A DNA stretch of 64,000 bases from Anaerolineaceae bacterium (GTDB lineage: Bacteria; Chloroflexota; Anaerolineae; Aggregatilineales; Phototrophicaceae), in assembly GCA_002702065.1 (NCBI GenBank), contig NZXX01000012.1, positions 124,001 through 188,000 on the forward strand, written 5' to 3'. How positions within the stretch are numbered: the stretch's first letter is position 1; every line of letters starts with the position of its first letter. Positions 34,981-44,025 of the stretch are shown piece by piece. Both the position numbers and the translations under genes were made by a program. The notes under the pieces are model-generated. The model ran no database searches and had not been told where the DNA came from. It was given only the letters and a program-made list of their open reading frames with translations.

Positions 34981-35015
34981 AAAACAAAAAGGCAAGGCCA
35001 ATACAGCGCCTTGCC
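34981..35015 (-). terminator. terminator of the ribosomal super-operon
   Basis: On the minus strand GGCAAGGC and GCCTTGCC form a perfect 8-bp stem with a 9-base loop, followed by TTTTTGTTTT. It begins 30 bases after the rpsI stop. Confidence 0.95.
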
Positions 35016-35045
35016 TGATGAGTCTTGTGGTATGAAACCGGCAAC

Positions 35046-35441
35046 CTAACGTTTGGTGTAGGTCGGGGCCTTGCGCGCACGCTTGAGGCCTGGTTTCTTG
35101 CGTTCCTTCACGCGTGGGTCGCGGGTGAGGAAATCCCCGTCCTTGAGGGTGGGGCGCAGGTCCGGGTCAATCTTGAGCAGGGCACGAGCCACACCCAGGC
35201 GCACCGCGTCACGCTGGCCGCTGATGCCGCCGCCGTTGACATGCACGCTGATGTTATAGCTCTTTTCCTGCCCGATCGAGCGCAGGGGTTCCATAATCAT
35301 TTCAAGGTCGCCATAACGGTCGAAATAATCTTCACCGTCTTTCTCGTTGACGACGACGTTTCCGGTACCGCCGGGGAACAGGCGCACACGCGCGCTTGCA
35401 GCCTTGCGACGGCCAATGCCTTCGTAATACTGTGCCGACAT
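35046..35441 (-). CDS. rpsI: 30S ribosomal protein S9
   Basis: 131 residues with the S9 pattern: YEGIGRRKAASARVRLFPG at the front, and the Arg/Lys-rich tail ending YTKR, which reaches the P-site tRNA. Length is normal. It follows rplM by 14 bases and is the last gene before the terminator. Confidence 0.98.
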   Translation of the reverse strand: MSAQYYEGIGRRKAASARVRLFPGGTGNVVVNEKDGEDYFDRYGDLEMIMEPLRSIGQEKSYNISVHVNGGGISGQRDAVRLGVARALLKIDPDLRPTLKDGDFLTRDPRVKERKKPGLKRARKAPTYTKR

Positions 35442-35455
35442 CGCTTAGTCCCTTC

Positions 35456-35890
35456 CTATATGTCCAGCGGCTTCGGATTCTGGGCCGTGTGCGGGTGGTT
35501 ATCGCCCGCATAGACCTTGAGTTTCTTTAACATCTGGCGGCCCAGAGCATTCTTGGGCAGCATCCCTTTCACGGCCAGTTCGATCACCCGGTCGGGGTGT
35601 GTTTCCATCTGGCGGCGCAGCGGGGTCTGGGTGAGGCCACCATTGTATTTCGAGTGGCGGTAGTAGATTTTCTGATCGAGTTTGTTGCCGGTTGTGACAA
35701 TCTGGTCGCAGTTGATGACGACGACGTAATCGCCGGTATCGACGTTAGGGGCAAAAGTCGGTTTATTCTTACCGCGCAAAATAACCGCGATCTGCGTAGC
35801 GAGACGCCCCAGCGTTTTACCTTTTGCGTCCACAACCCACCATTCGCGCTCGATGTCGTCTGGTTTGGTGACGAACGTTTTTTGCTTCAC
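35456..35890 (-). CDS. rplM: 50S ribosomal protein L13
   Basis: 144 residues, complete: [19 protein letters not shown] and [21 protein letters not shown] are the family landmarks. An early assembly protein of the large subunit. The start is GTG at 35890 with GGAGG 6 bases upstream. The 86-base gap after truA contains a small hairpin. Confidence 0.97.
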   Translation of the reverse strand: MKQKTFVTKPDDIEREWWVVDAKGKTLGRLATQIAVILRGKNKPTFAPNVDTGDYVVVINCDQIVTTGNKLDQKIYYRHSKYNGGLTQTPLRRQMETHPDRVIELAVKGMLPKNALGRQMLKKLKVYAGDNHPHTAQNPKPLDI

Positions 35891-35901
35891 AACGATCCTC
35901 C

Positions 35902-35918
35902 AGCGGGCGTCTCCCGCT
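35902..35918 (-). promoter_or_regulatory. short hairpin in the rplM leader
   Basis: AGCGGG and CCCGCT are perfect 6-bp complements with a 5-base loop, immediately before the GGAGG ribosome site of rplM. This is the place where L13 autoregulation acts in other bacteria. Confidence 0.35.
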
Positions 35919-35976
35919 TCTTCGGTTACGAAATATCTCTATTTTACGGACGATTGCCGCCCAATCAAGATACAAA

Positions 35977-36723
35977 TCAGGCGTAGTGCACGCATTCCAG
36001 TACCAGGCCCTGCGGTGGCGCCAGCTTGCCAGCCTGCGCCAGATCAGCCGCCCTGAAGGCCGCTTCAAACGCCGCCGGTAAAACCTGGCAGCGCCCAACT
36101 TCCACCTGCATCCCGACCATGCGCCGGACCATGTGGTGCAGAAAGGCGTTGCCTGTCACATGATACACCAGCCGCTGCCCAAATGGTTCTTCGTGGACAG
36201 TCCATTCTGACTGCCGGATAAAACGGACCGTGTTCTCGCCCTGGGGCGGGTTGCCGAAGGTGGCGAAATCATGTTCGCCGATCAGCAGTCGGGCCGTCCA
36301 TCTCAGCAGGTCATCGTCCAGCGGTCCACGAATGTGCCATGCCTGCATCCGCCAGAAAGGCTGTGGTTGGTCAGCATGGATTATCGTGTACTGGTAACTG
36401 CGCCACCGGGCATCGAACCGGGGATGAAACCCAGGCTGCTGCGTCATGCTTTGCAGCGCGATGTCGTCCGGCAGTACGGCGTTGATGGCACGTACCAGAT
36501 CAGCGTCGTTATGCTTCCAGTCCACATCAAAGGCGATGACCTGACCGGTCGCATGGACCCCGCTGTCGGTGCGGCCTGCGCCGTGAACAACGGCGGTCTG
36601 GCCCGTTACCTGCGCAATCGCCTTTTCGACCGCACCCTGGATCGTCGGGGTATCGCCAGCCTGACGCTGGAACCCCTGATAGTGTGTGCCGTCGTAGGCC
36701 AGGGTTGCGCGGTAACGAGTCAC
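35977..36723 (-). CDS. truA: tRNA pseudouridine synthase A
   Basis: 248 residues. It makes pseudouridine at positions 38-40 of tRNAs. The catalytic Asp is D53 in GAGRTDSGVHATGQ, and HIRGPLDDDLL and GNAFLHHMVRRMVG are further family motifs. The start codon is GTG at 36723, 9 bases after rplQ, so it is translated within the super-operon. Confidence 0.96.
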   Translation of the reverse strand: MTRYRATLAYDGTHYQGFQRQAGDTPTIQGAVEKAIAQVTGQTAVVHGAGRTDSGVHATGQVIAFDVDWKHNDADLVRAINAVLPDDIALQSMTQQPGFHPRFDARWRSYQYTIIHADQPQPFWRMQAWHIRGPLDDDLLRWTARLLIGEHDFATFGNPPQGENTVRFIRQSEWTVHEEPFGQRLVYHVTGNAFLHHMVRRMVGMQVEVGRCQVLPAAFEAAFRAADLAQAGKLAPPQGLVLECVHYA

Positions 36724-36732
36724 CGCTGTTTG

Positions 36733-37122
36733 TTAAGCCTCGTGATCGACCAGTTCGAGCAGCACCATTTCGGCGTTATCGCCTTTGCGGGGCTGCAATT
36801 TCAGTATGCGGGTATAACCGCCTGCCCGGTCTTCATAACGCGGGGCCAGTTCATCGAACAGCTTGCCAACCAGGTCACGGTCGTTGTTCAGGCGGCTGGC
36901 GGCAATGCGCCGGGCATGAACACCCCGTTCCGGGTCGTCGTGGGCCAGCCCACGCTTGGCAATGGTAATCAGCCGTTCGGTCTTGCCACGCACAAAGTCT
37001 GCCTTGGCGCGGGTGGTTGTAATCCGTCCATTTTTGAGCAGCGCAATGGTCAGGCTCAGCGCGAGCGCCTTACGCTGACCGCTGTTGCGGCCCAGTTTTT
37101 TGCCCTTTACACGATGTCGCAT
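36733..37122 (-). CDS. rplQ: 50S ribosomal protein L17
   Basis: 129 residues: MRHRVKGKKLGRNSGQRKAL is the standard N-terminus, and RLNNDRDLVGKLFDELAPRY follows. It lies near the peptide exit tunnel. It starts 3 bases after the rpoA stop, the usual rpoA-rplQ coupling. Confidence 0.98.
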   Translation of the reverse strand: MRHRVKGKKLGRNSGQRKALALSLTIALLKNGRITTTRAKADFVRGKTERLITIAKRGLAHDDPERGVHARRIAASRLNNDRDLVGKLFDELAPRYEDRAGGYTRILKLQPRKGDNAEMVLLELVDHEA

Positions 37123-37125
37123 TGT

Positions 37126-38136
37126 TTATCCACCATTACTACCACTGAGGTCCGGGATATTGGCATCATCTCGCAGATAGCCTTTATCCTTCAGTTTATC
37201 TACCAGTTCATCCAGCGATTTCTCGCCAAAGTTGCGGATCGCCAGCATCGCATCCGGCCCGCGGTCCAGCATGTCCAGCACGTCACCGATGGTGGTGATG
37301 CCGGTACGTTTGAGCGAGTTAAAGACACGCACGCTGAGGTCAAGTTCCTCAATCGGCTTTTCGTACAGCTCGTTCTTCTTGCGATCTTCGCCCGTATCAA
37401 CCGCTTCCGAGTCGATGGGGCTGATCATGCCGAATTCATCGCTGATGTGCTCCACACCGGCAATGGGTGTCAGGTGTTTCATCAGGATCTTGGCGGCTTC
37501 GCTCAGCGCGTCTTCGGGGCGAATGGTGCCATCCGTCCAGATTTCGATAATCAGCTTGTCGTAATTGGTCCGCTGGCCGACGCGCGCGCGTTCGACTTCA
37601 AAGTTGACGCGGCGGATCGGGCTGAAAATGGCATCCACTGGCAGTTCGCCGATCGGCAGCCGCCCACGTTCTTCCGCCGGGCTGTAGCCACGTCCCGCAC
37701 GCACCTCGAATTCAATTTCGATGTTGGCGTCGGGTGAATCGACGGTGAACAGGTAGAGGTCGGTGTTAATGAGTTCAACCTCTGGCGGGCATTCAATATC
37801 GGCGGCGGTGACAGTCCCTTCACCGTGCTGTTCCAGCCGCAGCCGTGCCGATTCCATGTCGAACAGATTCAGACGAAGCTGCTTGACTTGCAGCATCAAC
37901 TGCGTCATGTCTTCGCGGACATGGGGGATAGCGGAAAATTCGTGGTGCACATCCGACACGCGAATGCTCGTGATGGCCGCGCCCGGCAGGGACGACAGCA
38001 GCACACGACGCAGGGCATTGCCCAGTGTCAGGCCGTAACCACTTTCCAGCGGACTGATGATGAAGCGCCCGTAATTACGCGATGTTGCGTCGGGCTGCAC
38101 TTTATGTGGAAGTACGAAATTGTTGGTCGTAACCAA
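37126..38136 (-). CDS. rpoA: RNA polymerase alpha subunit
   Basis: 336 residues. The N-terminal dimerisation domain (GRFIISPLESGYGLTLGNAL) ends near 230. A flexible linker with DTGEDRKKNELYEKPIEEL joins it to the C-terminal domain (SVRVFNSLKRTGITTIGDVL), which binds UP elements and activators. The start is TTG at 38136, with AGGAGG 9 bases upstream; no in-frame ATG is available at a suitable place. rpsD, which usually lies between rpsK and rpoA, is absent; the gap is only 30 bases. Confidence 0.97.
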   Translation of the reverse strand: MVTTNNFVLPHKVQPDATSRNYGRFIISPLESGYGLTLGNALRRVLLSSLPGAAITSIRVSDVHHEFSAIPHVREDMTQLMLQVKQLRLNLFDMESARLRLEQHGEGTVTAADIECPPEVELINTDLYLFTVDSPDANIEIEFEVRAGRGYSPAEERGRLPIGELPVDAIFSPIRRVNFEVERARVGQRTNYDKLIIEIWTDGTIRPEDALSEAAKILMKHLTPIAGVEHISDEFGMISPIDSEAVDTGEDRKKNELYEKPIEELDLSVRVFNSLKRTGITTIGDVLDMLDRGPDAMLAIRNFGEKSLDELVDKLKDKGYLRDDANIPDLSGSNGG

Positions 38137-38166
38137 AACCCATTGCCTCCTGCTGCGTGTTGCAGC

Positions 38167-38571
38167 TTATACACGACGTTTCTTTGGGGGACGCACGCCG
38201 TTGTGCGGGATAGGGGTTACGTCGGTGATCGACCGCACTTTCAGACCACTTCCCTGGATAGCGCGAATCGCCGCTTCGCGACCGGGGCCGGGGCCTTTGA
38301 CGAAAACATCGACTTCCTGCATACCATGCCCCACTGCGGTTTCAGATGCATTCTGGGCGGCCATACGTGCGGCAAACGGGGTGCTCTTGCGGCTGCCCTT
38401 GAAGCCGGACGTGCCAGCGCTGGCCCAGGTCACCACGTTGCCCGACTGGTCGGTCATCGACACAATCGTGTTGTTGAACGTGGCGAAAATATGCGCCTGC
38501 CCGTAGGGTATGTTCTTGACGACTTTCTTGGTGGTACGGCGACCACCGGTGGTTTTCTTCTGGCGTGCCAT
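38167..38571 (-). CDS. rpsK: 30S ribosomal protein S11
   Basis: 134 residues: [20 protein letters not shown] and [20 protein letters not shown] are diagnostic. It forms part of the mRNA exit platform. The C-terminus is the standard [12 protein letters not shown]. Confidence 0.98.
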   Translation of the reverse strand: MARQKKTTGGRRTTKKVVKNIPYGQAHIFATFNNTIVSMTDQSGNVVTWASAGTSGFKGSRKSTPFAARMAAQNASETAVGHGMQEVDVFVKGPGPGREAAIRAIQGSGLKVRSITDVTPIPHNGVRPPKKRRV

Positions 38572-38603
38572 GAAAACTCTCCAAACGGCTCTCTACCGGA
38601 AAC

Positions 38604-38621
38604 GCGCCCTAACCAGGGCGC
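38604..38621 (-). terminator. hairpin between rpsM and rpsK
   Basis: On the minus strand GCGCCCT-GGTT-AGGGCGC is a perfect 7-bp stem with a 4-base loop in the 104-base gap. No U-run follows, so it may be a processing site or partial attenuator. Confidence 0.45.
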
Positions 38622-38675
38622 ATTATCATTTGCACGATATTGTTGCTATAAAACTGTGTCCGCAGACCAGGCTGC

Positions 38676-39062
38676 TTACTTCTTGGTCGCGCCGCGACGA
38701 CGACCACGACCGGGTACGGTCTTACGGGTACCGCGCTGGGTACGCGCATTCGTGCGGGTGCGCTGACCACGCGACGGCAGGTTACGGCGATGCCGCAGCC
38801 CACGATAACTGCCGATTTCCGACAGGCGTTTGATGTTCAGCTGCACTTCACGACGCAGATCACCTTCGACGGTGAGCTGCGAAATCTGATCGCGCAGCAG
38901 TTGCAGCTCGGCTTCTGTCAAGTCTCTCACACGGGTATCGGGGTTGACCTGGGTCGTACCCAGAATCTGGTGGCTGGTGGCACGCCCGATACCGTATATG
39001 TAAGTTAGTGCAATTTCAATTCGTTTGTCACGGGGCAGATCGACCCCTTCGATACGCGCCAT
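38676..39062 (-). CDS. rpsM: 30S ribosomal protein S13
   Basis: 128 residues: [31 protein letters not shown] and the basic [20 protein letters not shown], ending in a long Arg/Lys-rich tail that touches tRNA. GGAGGG precedes the ATG. It follows rpmJ by 24 bases. Confidence 0.98.
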   Translation of the reverse strand: MARIEGVDLPRDKRIEIALTYIYGIGRATSHQILGTTQVNPDTRVRDLTEAELQLLRDQISQLTVEGDLRREVQLNIKRLSEIGSYRGLRHRRNLPSRGQRTRTNARTQRGTRKTVPGRGRRRGATKK

Positions 39063-39086
39063 ACGCTCCCTCCGCTTAGATTAAGA

Positions 39087-39200
39087 CTAACCCTGACGCT
39101 GCTTGTGTTTTGGATTTTCGCAGATGACCATCACGCGCCCGTGACGTTTGATCACGCGGCACTTTGGACAACGTTTTTTGACCGATGTAGAAACACGCAT
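39087..39200 (-). CDS. rpmJ: 50S ribosomal protein L36
   Basis: A 37-residue protein, short but certain: [20 protein letters not shown], then [17 protein letters not shown]. The zinc ribbon has C11, C14, C27 and H32. It sits in its standard place before rpsM, with AGGAAA upstream of the ATG. infA, which usually precedes it, is missing. Confidence 0.97.
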   Translation of the reverse strand: MRVSTSVKKRCPKCRVIKRHGRVMVICENPKHKQRQG

Positions 39201-39234
39201 ATTACGTTTCCTGACTGCCTCTGAAAGAACGGAT

Positions 39235-39263
39235 ATTATATCAGTCGAAAGAAATTCCGTCTA
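39235..39263 (-). promoter_or_regulatory. internal promoter before rpmJ
   Basis: On the minus strand TAGACG (39263-39258), a 17-base spacer and a perfect TATAAT (39240-39235) lie 34 bases upstream of rpmJ. It would allow separate transcription of rpmJ-rpsM-rpsK-rpoA and the genes that follow. Confidence 0.65.
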
Positions 39264-39274
39264 GTGCGGAATCG

Positions 39275-40060
39275 CTACGGGAGCGTTAAGACCAAAGGCT
39301 CCCCCTCGGTAATGGCGATGGTATGTTCAAAGTGCGTGCACAATGAACGATCCCGCGTGACCACCGTCCATTTGTCCGATAACTCGCGGGTTTCGGGCCG
39401 GCCAGCGTTAATCATTGGTTCCAGCGCATAGGTCATCCCCGGTTTCAGCGGATAACTGATCCAGTTCTGCCGCTGCCGCCGACCACGCGGCCACCAGTTC
39501 GGCACCTGCGGTTCTTCATGCATCTGCCGTCCCACGCCGTGCCCGGTATATTCGCGCACCACACTGTAGCCGTGCTGCTCAACAAAATGCTGAATCGCCA
39601 GCGCGACATCTTTGGTTTCGTTGGGCAGCACCGATGCTCGAATGCCGACCCACAGCGCTTCTTCGGACGTTTCCAGCAGCCGCTGTACCGATTCCGACAC
39701 CTCACCGACCGCATATGTCCAGGCCGAGTCGCCGACGAAGCCCTCGTACACAGAGCCAATGTCGATGCTGATGATATCGCCGTCTTTCAACACCCGGCTG
39801 CCAGGGATACCATGCACCAGCTCTTCATTGACCGACGCGCAGATCGACGCCGGAAAATTGGGTGAGTTGTGCTTGGGGTAGCCCAGAAATGCCGGGGTCG
39901 CGCCATGATCGCGCAGCACCGTTTCGGCAATAGTATTCAGTTCGGCTGTGGTTACGCCGGGTTTGACCGCTTCACGCATGGCCTGGTGGGCGACGGCGAC
40001 GATGCGCCCCGCTTCGCGCATGGTGGCGAGTTCTTCCGGCGATTTGAGATGAACCGTCAT
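39275..40060 (-). CDS. map: methionine aminopeptidase type I
   Basis: 261 residues. It removes the initiator Met from nascent proteins. The five metal ligands are placed as expected: Asp in SIDIGSVYEGFVGDSAWTYA (two Asp), His in GHGVGRQMHEEP, Glu in ALEPMINAG and the final Glu in FEHTIAITEGEP. The ATG overlaps the adk stop by 4 bases. Confidence 0.97.
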   Translation of the reverse strand: MTVHLKSPEELATMREAGRIVAVAHQAMREAVKPGVTTAELNTIAETVLRDHGATPAFLGYPKHNSPNFPASICASVNEELVHGIPGSRVLKDGDIISIDIGSVYEGFVGDSAWTYAVGEVSESVQRLLETSEEALWVGIRASVLPNETKDVALAIQHFVEQHGYSVVREYTGHGVGRQMHEEPQVPNWWPRGRRQRQNWISYPLKPGMTYALEPMINAGRPETRELSDKWTVVTRDRSLCTHFEHTIAITEGEPLVLTLP

Positions 40061-40773
40061 GAGTCCTGTGATGCTTTTTCAATAATGCCCTTGATCGCTT
40101 CGCTGACATCAGCAATCGATTGTTCAGCATCCACTTCGCTGAGCAACCCTGCCTGGCGATAATATTCGATCAGCGGCATGGTGGTTTCCAGATAGGTGTC
40201 GATGCGCTTGATGATGGCCCCGGCGTTGGCATCGTCCGGGCGGCGCACCAGCGACTTGCCCGTTGCTTTTTCGGTGGCGACCACACGCGGCGGAAATTCT
40301 TCCTGCGGGTGATCTTCGTAGTGCCACTCAATAGCTTCGTTGTCGAAGAACAGATTATAAACCTTGTCGCTGTCTGCCGACTTCACACGCCCGAATGCCC
40401 GCTTGAAGGCCGTGTACAGGTCCAGCTTGAGCATAATAACGGCGGTAACGGTTTCCCCCTGGCTTTTCAGATACTCGGCCAGCCAGTCGGCCTGGGCTGC
40501 GTTGCGCGGGTAGCCGTCCAGGATGACGCCATTGGCTGCGTCCGGTTGTTCCAGACGGTCGCGCAGCACTTCGTTGGTGACTTCATCCGACACCAGCTGG
40601 CCGGATGCCATAATCTGTTGAATGCGACGCGCCAGTTCGTCTTCGCGGGTTTTCATGGCGCGAAACAGATCGCCCGTTGAAATATGAGGGATACCATAAT
40701 GATTACTGATAAACTGGGCCTGAACGCCTTTACCGGCGCCCTGAACACCCATGAGAATAATGAATAAACCCAT
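40057..40773 (-). CDS. adk: adenylate kinase-like protein with divergent LID
   Basis: 238 residues, against about 215 normally. The P-loop GVQGAGKG, the AMP-site STGDLFRAM and LDGYPRNAAQADWL are right. The LID region (about 125-185) departs from the family: the usual Cys4 zinc or Tyr/Asn LID core is replaced by a longer insert (YNLFFDNEAIEWHYEDHPQE) before LVRRPDDAN. Position between secY and map agrees with Adk. It should interconvert ATP, ADP and AMP, but the LID change leaves room for another NMP acceptor. Confidence 0.85.
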   Translation of the reverse strand: MGLFIILMGVQGAGKGVQAQFISNHYGIPHISTGDLFRAMKTREDELARRIQQIMASGQLVSDEVTNEVLRDRLEQPDAANGVILDGYPRNAAQADWLAEYLKSQGETVTAVIMLKLDLYTAFKRAFGRVKSADSDKVYNLFFDNEAIEWHYEDHPQEEFPPRVVATEKATGKSLVRRPDDANAGAIIKRIDTYLETTMPLIEYYRQAGLLSEVDAEQSIADVSEAIKGIIEKASQDS

Positions 40774-40826
40774 TTGTCTTCCGTCCTGGTGAAGTTATCA
40801 CTGACGCCAGAGGCTGCGGCGCACAG

Positions 40827-40850
40827 AAAAGGGCACGGCGCACCATGCCC
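40827..40850 (-). terminator. attenuator-like hairpin between secY and adk
   Basis: On the minus strand GGGCATGG-TGCG-CCGTGCCC (8 bp with one G-U pair) is followed by TTTT. It could reduce transcription into adk-map. Confidence 0.6.
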
Positions 40851-40874
40851 CTATCGTGTTTGTGCTGGATGAAG

Positions 40875-42206
40875 CTAGCGCATGAAACCTTCGTAATTGC
40901 GCATCACAAGCTGAGCTTCGAGCTGGCGCATGGTGTCGATGACCACGCCGACCACAATGATGAGGCCTGACCCGGTAATGACGCTGGCTGCATTGAGCGT
41001 ATTGCCCCCGCTGAGAAACTCGGTGGGGAACAATAGACCATTGAGCATGTCCACCAGCCCCGGAATGACCGCAATCGTACCCAGGAAGACCGCGCCGACG
41101 AGGGTGATACGCCGCGAGACGCGCAGAATGTATTCCTGCGTGCGTTTGCCGGGCCGGATGCCGGGGATAAACCCGCCCTGCCGCTGCAAGTTCTCCGCCA
41201 GATTCTGGTTGGCGATCATCGTCTCCGCATAGAAGAAGGTGAAGCCGACCGTGAGCAGGAAGAAGGTGCCCCAGTAACCCAGCCCCTGCTGCTGCCCGAA
41301 TGTCTGGGTAATCGAATCACCCAGGGGGCCAGGCGGGAACAGGTTGGCGATAATCGCCGGGAAGGTGATAATCGACTGCGCGAAAATCAGTGGGATCATG
41401 CCGACCGGGTTGACTCGCAGCGGGATGTGTGTGCTGGCGCCGCCATACTGCTTGCGACCGCGCACGCGCTTGCCATACTGCACCGGGATACGGCGCACGC
41501 CTTCCTGAATGAAGACGATGGTCACAATCGTGACCAGCACGATGACCACGAACAGGATCGCGTTATAGATGGGCTGGGTTGTGGTGGTCAGCAGCTGTGC
41601 CAGGTTCGACGGTGCCGAGGCCACGATGCCAGCAAAGATGATGATCGAGATACCGTTGCCGATACCTTGTTCAGTGATCAGATCACCGAGCCAGACAGCG
41701 AACATCGTTCCGGCGGTCATGGTGGCGATCACGGTTACGGTCACCAGCGGGTCCTGGCCGAAGCCCACAATCAGCGGCTGGCCGGACGTGTTGAAGCTGC
41801 TGAAGATCGCAATCTGACCGACAGCCTGAAGAATCGCCATCGGAATCGCCAGATAATAGGTATAGCGCTGGAGCTTTTCCTGCCCGCCCGGTTCACGCTG
41901 CAAGGCTTCGAGCTGCGGCACAATGGGAACCAGCAGTTGGAAAATAATCGACGCCGTAATGTAGGGGTACACCCCCATGGCGATCACGCTGAAGTTGGCC
42001 ACCGCACCGCCCGAAAGCAGGTTCAGTACGCCAATAAAACCGGCACCTTCAGAGTTCAGGATGCTCGACAGGGCCGCACGGTCGACACCGATGACCGGCA
42101 CATGGGCAGCAAACTGATAAACCAGCAAAACCAGCCCTGTAAACAGCAGCTTGCGGCGTACGTCGCTGAGATGCCAGGCGTTCCTAAGTGCTTCAATCGC
42201 TTGCAT
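40875..42206 (-). CDS. secY: protein translocase subunit SecY
   Basis: 443 residues with ten membrane helices forming the Sec channel. The plug region and TM2 (GGAVANFSVIAMGVYPYITAS), the cytoplasmic loop with RIPVQYGKRVRGRKQYGG, and QQGLGYWGTFFLLTVGFTFFY are family markers. Length is normal. It lies downstream of rplO across a repeat-containing gap. Confidence 0.98.
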   Translation of the reverse strand: MQAIEALRNAWHLSDVRRKLLFTGLVLLVYQFAAHVPVIGVDRAALSSILNSEGAGFIGVLNLLSGGAVANFSVIAMGVYPYITASIIFQLLVPIVPQLEALQREPGGQEKLQRYTYYLAIPMAILQAVGQIAIFSSFNTSGQPLIVGFGQDPLVTVTVIATMTAGTMFAVWLGDLITEQGIGNGISIIIFAGIVASAPSNLAQLLTTTTQPIYNAILFVVIVLVTIVTIVFIQEGVRRIPVQYGKRVRGRKQYGGASTHIPLRVNPVGMIPLIFAQSIITFPAIIANLFPPGPLGDSITQTFGQQQGLGYWGTFFLLTVGFTFFYAETMIANQNLAENLQRQGGFIPGIRPGKRTQEYILRVSRRITLVGAVFLGTIAVIPGLVDMLNGLLFPTEFLSGGNTLNAASVITGSGLIIVVGVVIDTMRQLEAQLVMRNYEGFMR

Positions 42207-42240
42207 AAACTGTAATCCTCACACTCTTTGTGAAACCTCT

Positions 42241-42332
42241 GAGTGCCTGATGCCGAGTACTGAGTGCTGAGTCTATCCGTCAGCGGTTGGCTGCTTGTTC
42301 ACCCAGCACTGCGCACTAAGCACGTGGAACTC
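42241..42332. repeat. imperfect inverted repeat of GAGTGCT-type heptads
   Basis: Two arms of about 32 bases (42241-42272 and 42301-42332) are imperfect reverse complements, about three quarters matching. Each is built from degenerate GAGTGCT-like units, with TGAGTGCTGAGT as the clearest stretch. It fills the gap between rplO and secY. Confidence 0.6.
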
Positions 42333-42336
42333 GGAC

Positions 42337-42873
42337 TCAACCGTTGTCTTCGCCGTAAAGCTTTTCAAGCTCGGCTTTCGGCAGCAGTTTCACCGTAGCA
42401 TGTGCACCTGTCAGCTTCAGTTCCAGCTTGTTCGTCGTGCCACCAGCCGCTTCGATTTTCTCGGCTGCGCTTTTGGTAAAGCGGTGGGCGTTGACGGTGA
42501 GTTTCTTTTTCAGGTCGCCGTTGCCTAGCACAACCACAGGCCGGTCAGCTTCGCGGACCAGACCCAGTTCGGCCAGCACGGCGGGCGTCACTTCGGCGCC
42601 TTCGGCAATACCATCGTGGGCGTTCAACTGCTCAACGCGCACTTCCTGATATTCGATGCGGAAGATATTGTTAAAGCCACGCTTGAACGGCAGACGGCGT
42701 ACCAGCGGCAGCTGACCACCCTCGAAGTACGGGCCTTTACCGCCGCCAGAGCGTGCGCCCTGACCTTTGGTACCACGTCCTGCCGTTTTACCCTTGCCCG
42801 CAGAGATACCGCGGCCAACACGGGTTTTCTTTTTGGTTGAACCTTTTGCAGGTTGCAGGTCGTGCAATTTCAT
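42337..42873 (-). CDS. rplO: 50S ribosomal protein L15
   Basis: 178 residues; a basic Gly-rich N-terminus ([20 protein letters not shown]) is followed by [20 protein letters not shown]. Slightly longer than the usual 145-150 because of a C-terminal tail ([10 protein letters not shown]). It overlaps the rpmD stop by 4 bases. Confidence 0.97.
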   Translation of the reverse strand: MKLHDLQPAKGSTKKKTRVGRGISAGKGKTAGRGTKGQGARSGGGKGPYFEGGQLPLVRRLPFKRGFNNIFRIEYQEVRVEQLNAHDGIAEGAEVTPAVLAELGLVREADRPVVVLGNGDLKKKLTVNAHRFTKSAAEKIEAAGGTTNKLELKLTGAHATVKLLPKAELEKLYGEDNG

Positions 42874-43061
42874 GATTCATCCACCTCTTCCACTTCGACC
42901 AGGTGGCTGACTTTGCTGATCATCCCACGGATCGAAGGCGTATCATCGTGCAGGGCTGTGCCTTTCAGCTTGCGCAGGCCCAGCGACCGCACGGTGTCCT
43001 TTTGGTCTTGTTTATAGCCGATGGCGCTGCGAACCAGCGTTACGCGCAGTTTCTTACTCAT
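42870..43061 (-). CDS. rpmD: 50S ribosomal protein L30
   Basis: 63 residues: [20 protein letters not shown], then [14 protein letters not shown] and the acidic end VEEVDES. ATG at 43061 is chosen because AGGAGG lies 9 bases upstream; the ATG at 43067 is too close. It overlaps the end of rpsE by 8 bases. Confidence 0.95.
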   Translation of the reverse strand: MSKKLRVTLVRSAIGYKQDQKDTVRSLGLRKLKGTALHDDTPSIRGMISKVSHLVEVEEVDES

Positions 43062-43638
43062 CGCCATCCGCCTCCTGGGCGACAACCTCCACGCTCTGGT
43101 GGCGTTTCGCACGTTCCCAGAACGGCAGGACGTCTTCCACAGACTTGCCGCGCATGGCAGCCATTTCCTGCGGGCTGCGCAGCGAGAGCAGGGCGTCCAT
43201 CGTCGCCATCGCCACGTTGAGCAGGTTTGCGCTGCCCTGGCTCTTGGTCAGGATGTCGCGCACGCCAGCTGCTTCCAGCACGGCACGCACACCACCACCA
43301 GCGATAACACCGGTACCGGGCGAGGCAGGTTTCAACATCACCCGCGCGCCGCCCCAGCGCCCAACCACAGGATGGGGGATCGTTGTGCCCGACAGGGACA
43401 CCTTCTGCATATCCTTGCGTGCCCGTTCGGACCCCTTACGGATGCTGTCCGGTACGCCACGCGCTTTGCCCACGCCGATGCCGACCCGGCCTTTGTTGTC
43501 GCCGATAATCACCACCGTGCGGAAAGCGAAACGGCGGCCACCCTTGATTACCTTCGCCACACGCCGGATATCAACGACGCGCTCATCAAGTTCTTCGCGG
43601 TCATCGTCACGGCGTGGTTCGCGTCGTCTATCAGACAT
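43054..43638 (-). CDS. rpsE: 30S ribosomal protein S5
   Basis: 194 residues. A charged N-terminus ([20 protein letters not shown]) precedes the double-stranded RNA-binding-like domain ([20 protein letters not shown]) and the C-terminal domain ([19 protein letters not shown]). The N-terminal part is longer and more acidic than in E. coli. ATG at 43638 is preferred to the GTG at 43650. Confidence 0.97.
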   Translation of the reverse strand: MSDRRREPRRDDDREELDERVVDIRRVAKVIKGGRRFAFRTVVIIGDNKGRVGIGVGKARGVPDSIRKGSERARKDMQKVSLSGTTIPHPVVGRWGGARVMLKPASPGTGVIAGGGVRAVLEAAGVRDILTKSQGSANLLNVAMATMDALLSLRSPQEMAAMRGKSVEDVLPFWERAKRHQSVEVVAQEADGDE

Positions 43639-43656
43639 ATTCGCACTCACTCTCTA

Positions 43657-44025
43657 CTAGAATTCCAGACCAGCTTCGCGTGCGCCTTCGGCCACCGCAG
43701 CCACCCGGCCATGATATTGGTAGCCACCACGGTCGAACACGATCTTGGCGACACCGGCCTCTTTGGCCCGTTCACCCGCGATCTTGCCGACGATCTTGGC
43801 GGCATCCGTTTTTGACATACCTTGAGCCTGCGCAATGACTTCTTTATCGAGCGTCGAAGCCGAAGCCAGTGTGTGCCCGGCGGCATCGTCGATCACCTGA
43901 ACGTAGATATTGTCCAGGCTGCGATAAATGTTCATGCGCGGGCGTTCGGGAGTCCCGACAATATGGTTGCGCGCCCGGCGATGCCGTTTGATACGCGCCT
44001 GATATTTTTTCTTGTTTGCGTCCAT
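43657..44025 (-). CDS. rplR: 50S ribosomal protein L18
   Basis: 122 residues, binds 5S r[23 protein letters not shown] and the [20 protein letters not shown] end are standard. The ATG shares a base with the rplF stop (TAATG). Confidence 0.98.
   Translation of the reverse strand: MDANKKKYQARIKRHRRARNHIVGTPERPRMNIYRSLDNIYVQVIDDAAGHTLASASTLDKEVIAQAQGMSKTDAAKIVGKIAGERAKEAGVAKIVFDRGGYQYHGRVAAVAEGAREAGLEF

Noticed and set aside
36271-37737. 488-residue plus-strand open frame across truA, rplQ and rpoA
   Set aside because: It is antisense to three certain genes, has no recognisable domain and arises from GC-rich codon bias.
42261-42272. TGAGTGCTGAGT as part of a CIRCE element
   Set aside because: It lacks the spaced GAGTGCTAA partner and belongs to a run of degenerate heptads.
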